From the NCBI RefSeq assembly GCF_000010665.1, contig NC_012796.1, positions 2,323,501 to 2,387,500 on the forward strand: a stretch of 64,000 nt of DNA, read 5' to 3'. Under the pieces are notes generated by a model. That model saw only the letters and a list, made by a program, of their open reading frames with translations. It was not told the origin of the DNA and did not search any database. The DNA is from Solidesulfovibrio magneticus RS-1. Its GTDB lineage: Bacteria > Desulfobacterota > Desulfovibrionia > Desulfovibrionales > Desulfovibrionaceae. A program made the translations under genes and the position numbers. Numbering within the stretch: position 1 is the first letter of the stretch; the number at the start of each line of letters is the position of its first letter. Below, piece by piece: positions 38,332 to 46,309 of this stretch.

Positions 38332-39378
38332 CTAAGGCGTGATCCGCAACCGCGCCTTCCCGTCCTCCATCTCCGCCACTCGCCCGATGACCGCCGCCAG
38401 ATCGCCGGCCGCTTCCAACATCGCCTGCGCCGCCGTGACTTTTTCCGCCGGCACGGCCAGCACAAGTCCGCCGGAGGTCTGGGCGTCGAACACCAGATCG
38501 CAGCGGATGGGGTCCATGCCCGAAGCCCACGACACGTCTCCGGAGCAATGCCGTTTGTTGGCGAAGCTGCCGGCTGGCAACATGCCGTAGCCGGCCAGTT
38601 CCACGGCCTCGGGCAAAAACGGGATGGACGCCAGCGACAGCTCTACCGCGACCTTGGAGGCCGTCGCCATCTCCAGCACATGGCCGCCCAGGCCAAAGCC
38701 GGTGACGTCGGTGGCTGCCCGCAGGCCCAGTTCCCGGATGACCCGGCCTCCAGCGGCATTCAAGCGACCAGCCCACTTTCCCAGAAGCGCTTCCAGGGCC
38801 GCCTTGTCGCCGAAATCGCCCTTAAGCGCCGTGGCCAGGACGCCGGTCCCCAGCGGTTTGGTGAGCACCAGCACGTCGCCGGGCACAAGCCCGGTGTTCG
38901 AGGCAAAGGCGTCGGCCTCGACCAGCCCGGAGACGGACAGCCCGTACTTGATCTCGTCGTCCTCGACGCTGTGTCCCCCGGCCGGCACGGCTCCGGCTTC
39001 CAGCACCGCTTCCAGCCCGCCGCGCAGGATCTCGCCCAGGATGGCCGTGTCCATGGTCTTGGCCGGAAAACACACGATGTTCATGGCGGCCAGCGGTACC
39101 CCACCCATGGCGTAGACGTCGGACAGGGCATTGACCGCCGCGATGCGGCCGAACAAAAACGGGTCGTTGACGATGGGCGTGAAGAAATCCACCGTCTGCA
39201 CCAGCCCCCGGCCGTCGGGAAGCCGCACAATAGCAGCGTCCTCGTTGACTCCCTGGCCGGTGAGCAGACGCGGATCGGATATGTGGGGAAGCCCCCGCAA
39301 GACGGCCGCCAGGTCCCCTGGGGCGATCTTGGCCGCTCAGCCGGCGGCTTTGACGGTCTTGACCAGTTCGATGCTCAT
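38332..39378 (-). CDS. selD: Selenide, water dikinase SelD, selenocysteine-containing
   Basis: Makes selenophosphate from selenide and ATP, the selenium donor for selenocysteine tRNA. The frame must be read from ATG 39378 through a UGA (39337-39339, codon 14): MSIELVKTVKAAG-U-AAKIAPGDL. This aligns with the catalytic segment AGCGCKISP of E. coli SelD, placing the UGA at Cys17 and keeping Lys20 (here Lys17). Downstream are ATP-binding motifs GQGVNEDAAIV, VQTVDFFTPIVNDPF, NALSDVYAMGG, DVTGFGLGGH and DAQTSGGLVLA. Total 348 aa with Sec. A caller that stops at UGA would start at 39300 and lose the active site. The ATG overlaps the upstream DUF1858 stop by 4 nt. Confidence 0.95.
39303..39339 (-). 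promoter_or_regulatory. Bacterial SECIS-like hairpin at the selD UGA
   Basis: Immediately after the UGA the message can fold: lower stem CGGCC / GGCCG, an internal loop, an upper stem CCAGG / CCUGG, and a 3-nt loop GGA. Position and size fit a bacterial SECIS that recruits SelB. The fold was drawn by hand. Confidence 0.7.
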
Positions 39379-39590
39379 GGGGTCTCCGTGTCGATGGCCT
39401 GGGAAAGATCATGCGCCAGGGCCTCGGCGTCAAGGCCGTACCGGGCGCAAAGCACAGGCAGGGTTTCGAAAAGGGCCTCGCACAGGATGCAGCAGCCAGC
39501 CGAAGCGTCATAGCGCCGAAATACGCCCTCCGTAGCCGGATGGGTGGCTACCAGATCAAGAACGGTGGTCGTGGCCGGATCAAAGCTCAC
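39375..39590 (-). CDS. Small DUF1858-type CCxxC protein
   Basis: A 71-aa protein of the DUF1858/TIGR03980 type. It has the family helices TTVLDLVATHPATEGVFRRYD, a Cys motif AGCCILC (Cys33, Cys34, Cys37) and ETLPVLCARYGLDAEALAHDLSQAI. Family members often flank redox or hybrid-cluster proteins; function is unknown and a redox or metal/chalcogen-binding role is inferred from the cysteines. GTG start at 39590 overlaps the ABC transporter stop (GTGA) and its own stop overlaps the selD start (ATGA), so it is fully embedded in the coupled operon. Easily missed because of its size and GTG start. Confidence 0.85.
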   Translation of the reverse strand: MSFDPATTTVLDLVATHPATEGVFRRYDASAGCCILCEALFETLPVLCARYGLDAEALAHDLSQAIDTETP

Positions 39591-41368
39591 GGTGTGGCCT
39601 CGGCTCCGCTTTGCACGGCCCACATGCCGGCGTAGACGCCGCCCGAGGCAAGAAGCGCCTCGTGGTCGCCGCGCTCCACCACGCAGCCGTCGACCACGAC
39701 CAAAATGAGGTCGCACTGGCGCACGGTGGACAGGCGATGGGCCACGGCCAGGGTAAGGCGGCCCTGCCGCAAGGCGTGGAGGTTTTGCTGGATGAGCGCC
39801 TCGGTGCGGGTGTCCACGGCCGAAGTGGCCTCGTCGAGAAGCAGGATGGCCGGATCGCGCAGGATGGCCCGGGCCAGGGACACGCGCTGGCGTTCGCCGC
39901 CGGAAAGCTTCATGCCGCGCTCGCCGATGACCGTGTCGTAGCCGTCGGGCAGGTTCATGATGCGCTCGTCGATGCCGGCCATGGCGGCGGCCCGGCGCAC
40001 GGCGGCCAGATCGGCGGCCGGATCGCCAAGCAGGATGTTTTCCGCCGCCGTGCCGTGAAACAGGAACGCGTCCTGGGACACGTAGCCAAGCCGGCCGCGA
40101 TAGCTGGCCAGGGTCAGGCCGGACAGGGGCGCGCCGTTGACGGTGATCTGGCCGCTGGTCGGTTCGTAGTAGCGCAGCAGCAGCTTGACCAGGGTGGATT
40201 TGCCGGCCCCGGTGGGGCCGACCACGCCCACCGACTGGCCAAGGCCGACGGCAAAGCTCACGCCGTGAATGACCGGCTCGCGGCCGGGATAGGCGAAGCG
40301 GACGTTGTCGAAGCGGATCTCCTCGGGGCGCGCCGTCAAGGGCACGGCGTCCGACCGGTCGGCCACCCGGGGTTCGGTAGCCAAAAGCTCGGCGATGCGC
40401 GCGGCGGCGGCTTCCGAACGCTGGATTTGGTTGATGAGCATGCCGAAGACAAAAAGCGGCAGCACCAGCCGGGCGGCGAACAGCGTAAAGGTGGTGTAGT
40501 CGCCGACGGTCGGGCCGGAACCCGAGGCCACCAGCCAGCCGCCGCCGGCAAAGACCGCCGCGAAGGACACGCCGGCCACGGCGTAAAGGGCCGGAAGGAA
40601 CTTGGCCCGCTCACCCTCGGCGGCCACGGCCTCGTCGCGGTAGGCGGCCGAACGGGCGGCCACGGCGGCATGGAGCCGGTCCTCGGCGGTGTAGGCCTGG
40701 ATGACGCCCATGCCGGCGATGTTGTTTTCGAGCATCCCGGCGATGGCTCCGACCGCCTTGCGGGCGGCCCGGTAGCGCGGCTGCACCCGGGTGACGAACC
40801 GGCGCACGGCGAAGACGGCCAGGGGCAGGGGCGCGAAAAGGAGCAAGGCCAGCCGCCATTCCAGGAAGAAGAGGTAGCCGTAGATGCCCACAAAGGTGAC
40901 CACGACCCGGATGATGGAGGTGCTGGCGTCGGTGAGAAAGCTCTCCAGGGTGTCCACGTCGCCGACCACCACGGACATGATGTCGCCGGTCTGCCTATCC
41001 TCGAAATAGGCCGGGTCCAGGGTCTGGAGCCGGCCGTAGAGGGCCAGGCGCAGGTCGTGGCGCACCTTCTGGGCGATGGCGGCCAGGGCGTAGTCCGAGC
41101 CGCTTTGGAAGATGGCCAGGAAAATAAAAGCCAGCAGCACGGCCAGGCCGTAGAGGGCGTAGGTTTGGGCGTCGGTTATGCCCGAGGTGGCGGCGTCGAT
41201 GACCTTGCCGGCCAGGGCCAGGGGGAGCAGGTCGCAGGCCCGGGCCAGGACGTTGAGGCCAAGTCCCAGGCCCAGAGCGGCGCGGTAGGGGGCGAGGAAG
41301 CGGTAGAGCGTCCAGACATGGCGGCCGAAAAAGGGGCTTTTGCCCTGGAGGGAGGTGGTTGTCGTCAT
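39587..41368 (-). CDS. ABC exporter, fused membrane and ATPase domains
   Basis: A 593-aa half-transporter of the MsbA/MDR exporter type; it should act as a homodimer in the inner membrane. The transmembrane domain covers about 1-320 with six segments; the ATPase has Walker A GPTGAGKST (about 389), Q-loop YVSQDAFLF, signature LSGGERQRVSLARA (about 488), Walker B ILLLDEATSAVD (about 508) and H-loop AHRLST. The cargo is unknown; members export lipids, peptides, siderophores or drugs. Start ATG 41368 overlaps the upstream stop by 4 nt; the longer open frame upstream is only the antisense-free continuation in a different gene region. Confidence 0.93.
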   Translation of the reverse strand: MTTTTSLQGKSPFFGRHVWTLYRFLAPYRAALGLGLGLNVLARACDLLPLALAGKVIDAATSGITDAQTYALYGLAVLLAFIFLAIFQSGSDYALAAIAQKVRHDLRLALYGRLQTLDPAYFEDRQTGDIMSVVVGDVDTLESFLTDASTSIIRVVVTFVGIYGYLFFLEWRLALLLFAPLPLAVFAVRRFVTRVQPRYRAARKAVGAIAGMLENNIAGMGVIQAYTAEDRLHAAVAARSAAYRDEAVAAEGERAKFLPALYAVAGVSFAAVFAGGGWLVASGSGPTVGDYTTFTLFAARLVLPLFVFGMLINQIQRSEAAAARIAELLATEPRVADRSDAVPLTARPEEIRFDNVRFAYPGREPVIHGVSFAVGLGQSVGVVGPTGAGKSTLVKLLLRYYEPTSGQITVNGAPLSGLTLASYRGRLGYVSQDAFLFHGTAAENILLGDPAADLAAVRRAAAMAGIDERIMNLPDGYDTVIGERGMKLSGGERQRVSLARAILRDPAILLLDEATSAVDTRTEALIQQNLHALRQGRLTLAVAHRLSTVRQCDLILVVVDGCVVERGDHEALLASGGVYAGMWAVQSGAEATP

Positions 41369-42090
41369 ACGGCAAGCAGCAGGGCGGCGTAGGCCACGGC
41401 CCCCAGGCCAAAGGCCGGGGCGTTGCCGGAACCGTCCAGGGGGAGTTCGTCCTTCATGGTGTTCATGACCACGCCGCCGGCCAGAAAAGCAAAGAGCAGG
41501 GCCAGCACGGCTTCGTGGACATGGACAAGCGCGCCCAGGCCCCAGCCGGCCAGCACCGCGCCGGCCAGGACCTTGCGGCCCAGATGGCGGTAGCTGTCGG
41601 TGAAGTGGCGGCGCAGGCCATAGTCGTTGGCGGCCATGTGCAGGGCCATGGCCATGGCGTAGGTCACCAGGCTCAAGGGGCCGGGCACGACCCGGTTGAC
41701 CAGCAGATAGCCGATCAGAAAATTGTAGAGAGCAAAGGACGTGAGATGCAGGCGGAAAACGCCCTGGGACGGCCCTAGGCGTGGGCCGTCGCGGCCGCCA
41801 CGGGCCAGGATCGCCGCCCGCTCCAGGGAGTAGAAGACGAGCAGGCCGGCCAGGGCGATGAGAAAGACGTGGCGGTCCAGGAGCCCCACCCAGGCCCAGC
41901 CGGTCCGTGCGACGGTTTCCTGGCCGGCGCAGAGATCCGGAAACACATGGACAAAGACGTAGGCCACGGCCGCGCCGCCGGCCGCCGAAAGCCAGGGGCT
42001 TCGCGGCGCGGACAGGATAGGCGAAAGCAGGCGCACGTAAAGATGGAGCAGGGCCAGCGTCAAGGCGGCGGCCAGGCTTGCCCAGATCAT
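41365..42090 (-). CDS. Polytopic membrane protein, ZIP-like
   Basis: A 241-aa integral membrane protein with about seven to eight hydrophobic segments. Several polar residues lie inside them: AYVFVHVFPDLCAG (about 43-56), MALHMAANDYGLRRH (about 147-161) and VHVHEAVLALLFAFLAGGVVMNTMKDELP (from about 188). His, Asp and Glu within membrane helices are reminiscent of ZIP metal transporters, but the match is by pattern only. It is coupled by 4-nt overlaps to the gene before it and to the ABC exporter after it. What it carries, or whether it is a transporter, is not known. Confidence 0.78.
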   Translation of the reverse strand: MIWASLAAALTLALLHLYVRLLSPILSAPRSPWLSAAGGAAVAYVFVHVFPDLCAGQETVARTGWAWVGLLDRHVFLIALAGLLVFYSLERAAILARGGRDGPRLGPSQGVFRLHLTSFALYNFLIGYLLVNRVVPGPLSLVTYAMAMALHMAANDYGLRRHFTDSYRHLGRKVLAGAVLAGWGLGALVHVHEAVLALLFAFLAGGVVMNTMKDELPLDGSGNAPAFGLGAVAYAALLLAV

Positions 42091-43283
42091 GCCGCCCCGT
42101 CCTGCCGGGCGGCGGCGGCGGCCCGGCGCAGCAGGCCTTCCTCGTCGCGCCAGGCGTCCTTGTCGGCGTCCTTGACCAGCCGGCTGGCCCGGGAAAGCTC
42201 GTCAGCGGAAAGCGCGATGCCCAGTTCCGTGTAGCGCAGGGCCAGGGCGGCCTTGCCGGACAGGGGCGACAGCGGCAGCCGGATGCCTTCGGCCCCGACC
42301 AGTTCCGGCCGAAAGGGCAGATAGGTGTCCGGGTGCTTGAGCAGGCCGTCCTGATGCACCCCGGCGGCGGTGGCAAAGACGTTGGCCCCGGTCACGGCCT
42401 TGTTTGGCGGCAAGGTGAAGCCGGCGCGCTGGGCCACCAGCCGGCACAGGGCCGTGAGCCTGGTCGTGTCCACGTTTATCGCGCGGCGGTACTGGCCGGG
42501 ATGCAGCGTCAGGGCCATGACCGTCTCTTCCAGGGCGGCGTTGCCGGCCCGTTCGCCGATGCCGCCCACGGTCAGGTGGACGATATCGGCTCCGGCGGCG
42601 ATGGCGGCCAGGGTGTTGGCTGTGGCAAGGCCAAGATCATTGTGGAAATGCGCCCGCACCTTGACTCCGCGCGGCTGGGCCAGGCGGACGAGCATGGCGA
42701 TGCGGCGGCGCGCGGTTTCGGGCGTCAGCACGCCCACGGTGTCGGGAAAGCCGATGGCCGTGGCCCCGGCGTCCATGGCGGCGGTATAGGCCTCGCGCAA
42801 AAACGCCGGTTCGGTGCGGCTGCCGTCCTCGCAGCCAAAGGTGACTCGGGCAAAACGCTGACGGGCGTAGGCCACGGACGAGGCGATCATGGCCAGACAC
42901 TGGGCCTTGGTCTTGCCGAGCTTGTGGCGGCGGTGCAGGGGGCTAGTGGCCAGAAAGACGCCGACCCCGCGCCGCTCGGCCGGCGCGTCGCCTAGGGCTT
43001 GCCAGGCGGCGTCGACGTCGGCGTCAACGGCCCGGCAAAGGGCCATGATGAGCGGGCGTGCCGTGGCGGCGGCCACCTGCCGTACGGCCTCGATTTCGCC
43101 AGCCCCGCCGGCCGGAAAACCGGCCTCGATGACGTCCACCCCGGCCGCTTCCAGGGCCTGGGCGATGGCGACCTTGTCGTTGATGGAAAAATGCACGCCG
43201 GGCATCTGCGCGCCGTCGCGCAGGGTGGTGTCGGAGATGATGAGGGGAGAGAGGGAAACCGTGGCGGCCATACGCTTGGACAT
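42087..43283 (-). CDS. Homocitrate synthase / 2-isopropylmalate synthase family protein
   Basis: A 398-aa member of the DRE-TIM metallolyase superfamily that condenses acetyl-CoA with a 2-oxo acid. The active-site start is IISDTTLRDGAQMPGVHFS (Arg22, Asp23), the metal-binding HFHNDLGLATANTL lies at about 204-217, and VGGIGERAGNAALEETVMAL and GVHQDGLLKHPDTY follow. The segment normally reading GKHSG near the C-terminus is SPLSGKAAL here, so a conserved His is missing and substrate choice may differ. NifV-like homocitrate synthase is closest in layout; no nif gene is nearby. Start ATG 43283 has AAAAGGG upstream; ATG 43271 is possible. First gene of the selD operon. Confidence 0.87.
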   Translation of the reverse strand: MSKRMAATVSLSPLIISDTTLRDGAQMPGVHFSINDKVAIAQALEAAGVDVIEAGFPAGGAGEIEAVRQVAAATARPLIMALCRAVDADVDAAWQALGDAPAERRGVGVFLATSPLHRRHKLGKTKAQCLAMIASSVAYARQRFARVTFGCEDGSRTEPAFLREAYTAAMDAGATAIGFPDTVGVLTPETARRRIAMLVRLAQPRGVKVRAHFHNDLGLATANTLAAIAAGADIVHLTVGGIGERAGNAALEETVMALTLHPGQYRRAINVDTTRLTALCRLVAQRAGFTLPPNKAVTGANVFATAAGVHQDGLLKHPDTYLPFRPELVGAEGIRLPLSPLSGKAALALRYTELGIALSADELSRASRLVKDADKDAWRDEEGLLRRAAAAARQDGAA

Positions 43284-43372
43284 GCGCCCTTTTGCGCCGT
43301 TTTTCCGCCAAAAGCAACGTCCCGACAACCGTCACGCCTGGAGCGGAATTTAGGGGACGTCACGACGGTATT

Positions 43373-43417
43373 GTCAAATCGTGCCGGCCCTGGGACTTGG
43401 GCATGGAACGATTTGAC
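43373..43417. promoter_or_regulatory. Inverted repeat between divergent operons
   Basis: A perfect 10-bp inverted repeat, GTCAAATCGT (43373-43382) and ACGATTTGAC (43408-43417), 25 nt apart, sits between the selD operon (minus) and the elbB-like gene (plus). Each arm contains a -35-like TTGAC: TTGACA toward the minus-strand operon and TTGACG toward the plus-strand gene (TAGCTT 17 nt later). It could be a shared operator with back-to-back promoters; inferred. Confidence 0.45.
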
Positions 43418-43493
43418 GCAGGACAGGGCACAGGATAGCTTTTCCAAAGTCCGCCTTTCCCGGGGACGATACCAATGCTTGACGGAGGGGAAC

Positions 43494-44168
43494 ATGGCGA
43501 CAATCGGCGTACTGCTGTCCGGTTGCGGCGTCCTGGACGGCTCGGAGATCCACGAGGCCACCCTGACCCTGCTCTATTTGCACAAGGCCGGAGCCAAGGT
43601 CGTGTGTCTGGCTCCGGAAATGACTGTCGAGGCCATGGACCATGGGGCCAAAAAGCCCATGGGCGAGAAGCGCAATGTTCGCGTCGAGGCCGCCCGCATC
43701 GCCCGGGGGCCGGTTGTCGACGCAGCCGAGGTGGGCGTGGCCGACCTGGACGCGCTTATTTTGCCGGGCGGCTTTGGCGCGGCGAAAAATCTGTGCGACT
43801 TCGCGGATAAGGGCGGCAAAGGCACTGTGTTGCCGTCGGTCGCGGCGCTCATCAAGGCCATGCATGCGGCCAAAAAGCCCATTGGCGCCATCTGCATCGC
43901 CCCGGCCGTGCTGGCCCTGGCGTTGGGCGAGCACCATCCCCGGCTGACCATCGGCAACGATGCCGGCACGGCCCAAGCCGTCGGGGCGGCCGGCGGCGTC
44001 CATGTGGCTTGCCCGGTGGACGGTATCGTGGTGGACGAGACCAACCGGCTGGTGACGACCCCGGCCTACATGCTCGGGCCGGGCATCGCCGACATCGCCC
44101 TTGGTATTGAAAAACTGGTTGCCGCCGTGCTGGAAATGGCGGAGAACCGCCAGCCCCTCGACCTGTAG
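43494..44168 (+). CDS. elbB: ElbB-like DJ-1/PfpI superfamily protein
   Basis: A 224-aa protein of the ElbB (isoprenoid biosynthesis with amidotransferase-like domain) family; E. coli ElbB has weak glyoxalase activity. It has the class I amidotransferase-like fold: IGVLLSGCGVLDGSEIHEATLTLLYLHKAGA (3-33), DALILPGGFGAAKNLCDFA (about 83-101) and the nucleophile turn PIGAICIAPAVLA (about 123-135) with its Cys, and the conserved LTIGNDAGTA. The physiological role is not settled. GGAGGGG precedes the ATG at 43494; the frame is open further upstream but not conserved. Confidence 0.9.
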   Translation: MATIGVLLSGCGVLDGSEIHEATLTLLYLHKAGAKVVCLAPEMTVEAMDHGAKKPMGEKRNVRVEAARIARGPVVDAAEVGVADLDALILPGGFGAAKNLCDFADKGGKGTVLPSVAALIKAMHAAKKPIGAICIAPAVLALALGEHHPRLTIGNDAGTAQAVGAAGGVHVACPVDGIVVDETNRLVTTPAYMLGPGIADIALGIEKLVAAVLEMAENRQPLDL

Positions 44169-44246
44169 GGGGCTTGGTGGGGTCCAGAGGATTGGGCGGC
44201 GTTTGGGCCGCTGCAAGCGTTTCTGTTTTGGCGCAATGAGTGGTGC

Positions 44247-45083
44247 ATGACCGTTTTACAAGGGTACAAATCAGCCCCCCTCGGGGACGGCGTCCAGGGA
44301 CGGGCGCGGCGGCGGCTTTTTATCAATGCCGATGATTTCGGCCTCACCGACGGCGTGACGGCCGGCATCGCCGAGGCCTTGGCTGCCGGCGTGGTGGGCG
44401 GAACCACGGCCATGGTTTGCCCGGATGGAGCCGTGGAGCGTATTCGGCGCTGGGGTCAGGCGTTTGCCGGCCGGGTAGGGCTGCATCTCCAGCTTACCGG
44501 CAGCGCGCCCTGCCTGCCGCCCGGGGATATCCCGACCCTGGTTGGTTCCGACGGCCGGTTTCCGCGCAAAAAGGTGGCCGTGGTGGACGTCAACCCCGAA
44601 GAAGTCCGACGGGAATGGCGGGCGCAGTACCAGCGCTTCCTCGAAACCCGACTCGTACCCAGCCACCTCGACGCCCACCATCACATCCACAAGCGGCCCG
44701 AAGTTTTCGGGGTGTTCGTGGAGTTGGCCCGGGAGTGGGGCTTGCCGGCCCGGGCGCTGTCCGACGACATGCGCCAGGCCATGGACGCGGCGGGCGTGGC
44801 CCATGCCGACGTGTGCGTCACGCGGTTTTTTGGCGAGGACTTGACCACGGCCAAGCTCCTGTCCCTGGTGGACGCGGCCTTTGCCGCCCTTGGCGGCGAG
44901 GGCGTGGTGGAAATCATGTGCCACCCCGGCAAAAGCGACGCCGCCCTGGCTGCCATCAGCGTCTACGCCGACGCCCGTGAGGAAGAGCTGGCCGTCCTGG
45001 CCGCGCCCGGATTGGCCAAGGCCCTGGCCGGCCTTGGCGTGGCGGTCATCGGCCCGGATGGATTGGCCGCGCCGGTGGCCTGA
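44247..45083 (+). CDS. YdjC/ChbG-type carbohydrate deacetylase
   Basis: A 278-aa member of the YdjC family, metal-dependent deacetylases of N-acetylated sugars such as chito-oligosaccharides (ChbG) or of polyprenyl-linked hopanoid/sugar intermediates (HpnK-type). Motifs: LFINADDFGLTDGV with the catalytic Asp pair (about 24-37), GLHLQLTG (about 77-84), HLDAHHHIHKRPEVF (about 139-153) and VEIMCHPG (about 225-232). The GLHLQLTG and HHH motifs fit the family well. Substrate unknown; an envelope sugar is likely. It lies between elbB and the alcohol dehydrogenase in one direction. Confidence 0.88.
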   Translation: MTVLQGYKSAPLGDGVQGRARRRLFINADDFGLTDGVTAGIAEALAAGVVGGTTAMVCPDGAVERIRRWGQAFAGRVGLHLQLTGSAPCLPPGDIPTLVGSDGRFPRKKVAVVDVNPEEVRREWRAQYQRFLETRLVPSHLDAHHHIHKRPEVFGVFVELAREWGLPARALSDDMRQAMDAAGVAHADVCVTRFFGEDLTTAKLLSLVDAAFAALGGEGVVEIMCHPGKSDAALAAISVYADAREEELAVLAAPGLAKALAGLGVAVIGPDGLAAPVA

Positions 45084-45127
45084 CGCCCACGGTTTCCGGC
45101 GCAAACGCCCAAGACAAGGAACACGCC

Positions 45128-46309
45128 ATGCCGCAAAAACTGCTGTTGTCCATGCGCAAGTTCGTGGCCCCGGAGTTTGTATTCGGTCGCGGCGGACTGG
45201 CCCTGGCCGGACGACAAGCGGCCGGGCTTGGGGTGCGCCGGGCGCTTGTGGTGGCCGATCCCGGACTTTTCCCGTTTGGCTGGCCCCAGCAGGTCGAGGA
45301 GAGTCTGGCCCAGGCCGGCGTGGCCACGGTCCTTTTTAGCGACCTGAGCAGCAACCCGCGTGACCACGAGGTCATGGACGGAGCGGCCGTTTTTGCCGAA
45401 ACCGGCTGCGACGCCATTGTGGCCGTGGGCGGCGGCTCGGCCATGGACTGCGGCAAGGCCATCGGCATCGTTTCGGCCAACAAGCGCCATGTGCTCGAAT
45501 TCGAGGGCATCGATAACGTCGAGCGCCCCGGCCCGCCGCTTCTGTGCGTGCCGACCACGGCCGGCACCGGAGCCGAGGTGTCCCAGTTCGCCATCATCAC
45601 CGACACCCAGAACCGCCGCAAGGTGGTCATCGCCAGCAAGACGCTCATTCCCGACGCGGCGCTCATTGATCCCGACGTCACCGTGACCATGCCGCCGGAC
45701 CTGACCGCCCACACCGGCCTCGACGCCTTGACCCACGCCGTGGAGGCCTACGTGTCGAGCGCCAGCGGCCCGGTCACCGATCTTTTCGCCCTGGAGGCGG
45801 CCCGACTGGTCGCCGCCGCCCTGCCAGTCGCCCTGGCCGACCCCGGCGACATTGAAGCCCGAGGTTCCATGCTTCTGGCCAGCCTTTACGCCGGTCTGGC
45901 CTTTTCCAACGCCATCCTCGGCGCGGTCCATGCCCTATCCCACAGTCTCGGGGGCATGCTCGACCTGCCCCATGGCCTGTGCAACGCGATTTTGCTTGAC
46001 CATGTCATTGCCTACAACTACGACTCCGCCCCGGAGCGCTACGACGCCTTGGGACAGGCCCTTGGCGCGGCCATGGAGCCTGGCGCGTCCCAGGACTGCC
46101 GGCGCGCGGCTGTGGTCCAGGCCTTTTCCGATTTCAAGCGCCGCCTGGGCGTGACCCAGGGACTGGCTGAACTCGGCATCTCCCCGGCGGTTTTCGTCGA
46201 TCTGGCCAGGCGCGCCCTGGATGATCCCTGCATGCTCACCAACCCCAGAAAGCCCACCCTGGCCGAACTCGAAGCCGTCTATGCCAGCGCCAGCCGATCC
46301 CTCGCCTAG
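45128..46309 (+). CDS. Iron-containing alcohol dehydrogenase
   Basis: A 393-aa group III alcohol dehydrogenase, NAD(P)-dependent, interconverting primary alcohols and aldehydes. The cofactor loop is VGGGSAMDCGKAIG (about 99-112) and PTTAGTGAEVS follows (about 145-155). The iron ligands are in ALIDPDVT...HTGLDALTHAVEAY (Asp and His), HALSHSLGG and LPHGLCNAILL. Desulfovibrio species use such enzymes in ethanol and other alcohol oxidation; the exact substrate cannot be read. Start ATG 45128 follows AAGGAAC. Its end overlaps the start of the histidine kinase gene by 29 nt. Confidence 0.93.
   Translation: MPQKLLLSMRKFVAPEFVFGRGGLALAGRQAAGLGVRRALVVADPGLFPFGWPQQVEESLAQAGVATVLFSDLSSNPRDHEVMDGAAVFAETGCDAIVAVGGGSAMDCGKAIGIVSANKRHVLEFEGIDNVERPGPPLLCVPTTAGTGAEVSQFAIITDTQNRRKVVIASKTLIPDAALIDPDVTVTMPPDLTAHTGLDALTHAVEAYVSSASGPVTDLFALEAARLVAAALPVALADPGDIEARGSMLLASLYAGLAFSNAILGAVHALSHSLGGMLDLPHGLCNAILLDHVIAYNYDSAPERYDALGQALGAAMEPGASQDCRRAAVVQAFSDFKRRLGVTQGLAELGISPAVFVDLARRALDDPCMLTNPRKPTLAELEAVYASASRSLA

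Noticed and set aside
39338-39716. Larger 113-aa version of the DUF1858 gene starting inside the ABC transporter
   Set aside because: The first 42 residues are out-of-frame ABC sequence; the GTG at 39590 overlapping the ABC stop fits the family length.
42087-43283. Evidence of a nitrogen-fixation cluster from the NifV-like gene
   Set aside because: No other nif gene is in the window and the C-terminal motif is altered.
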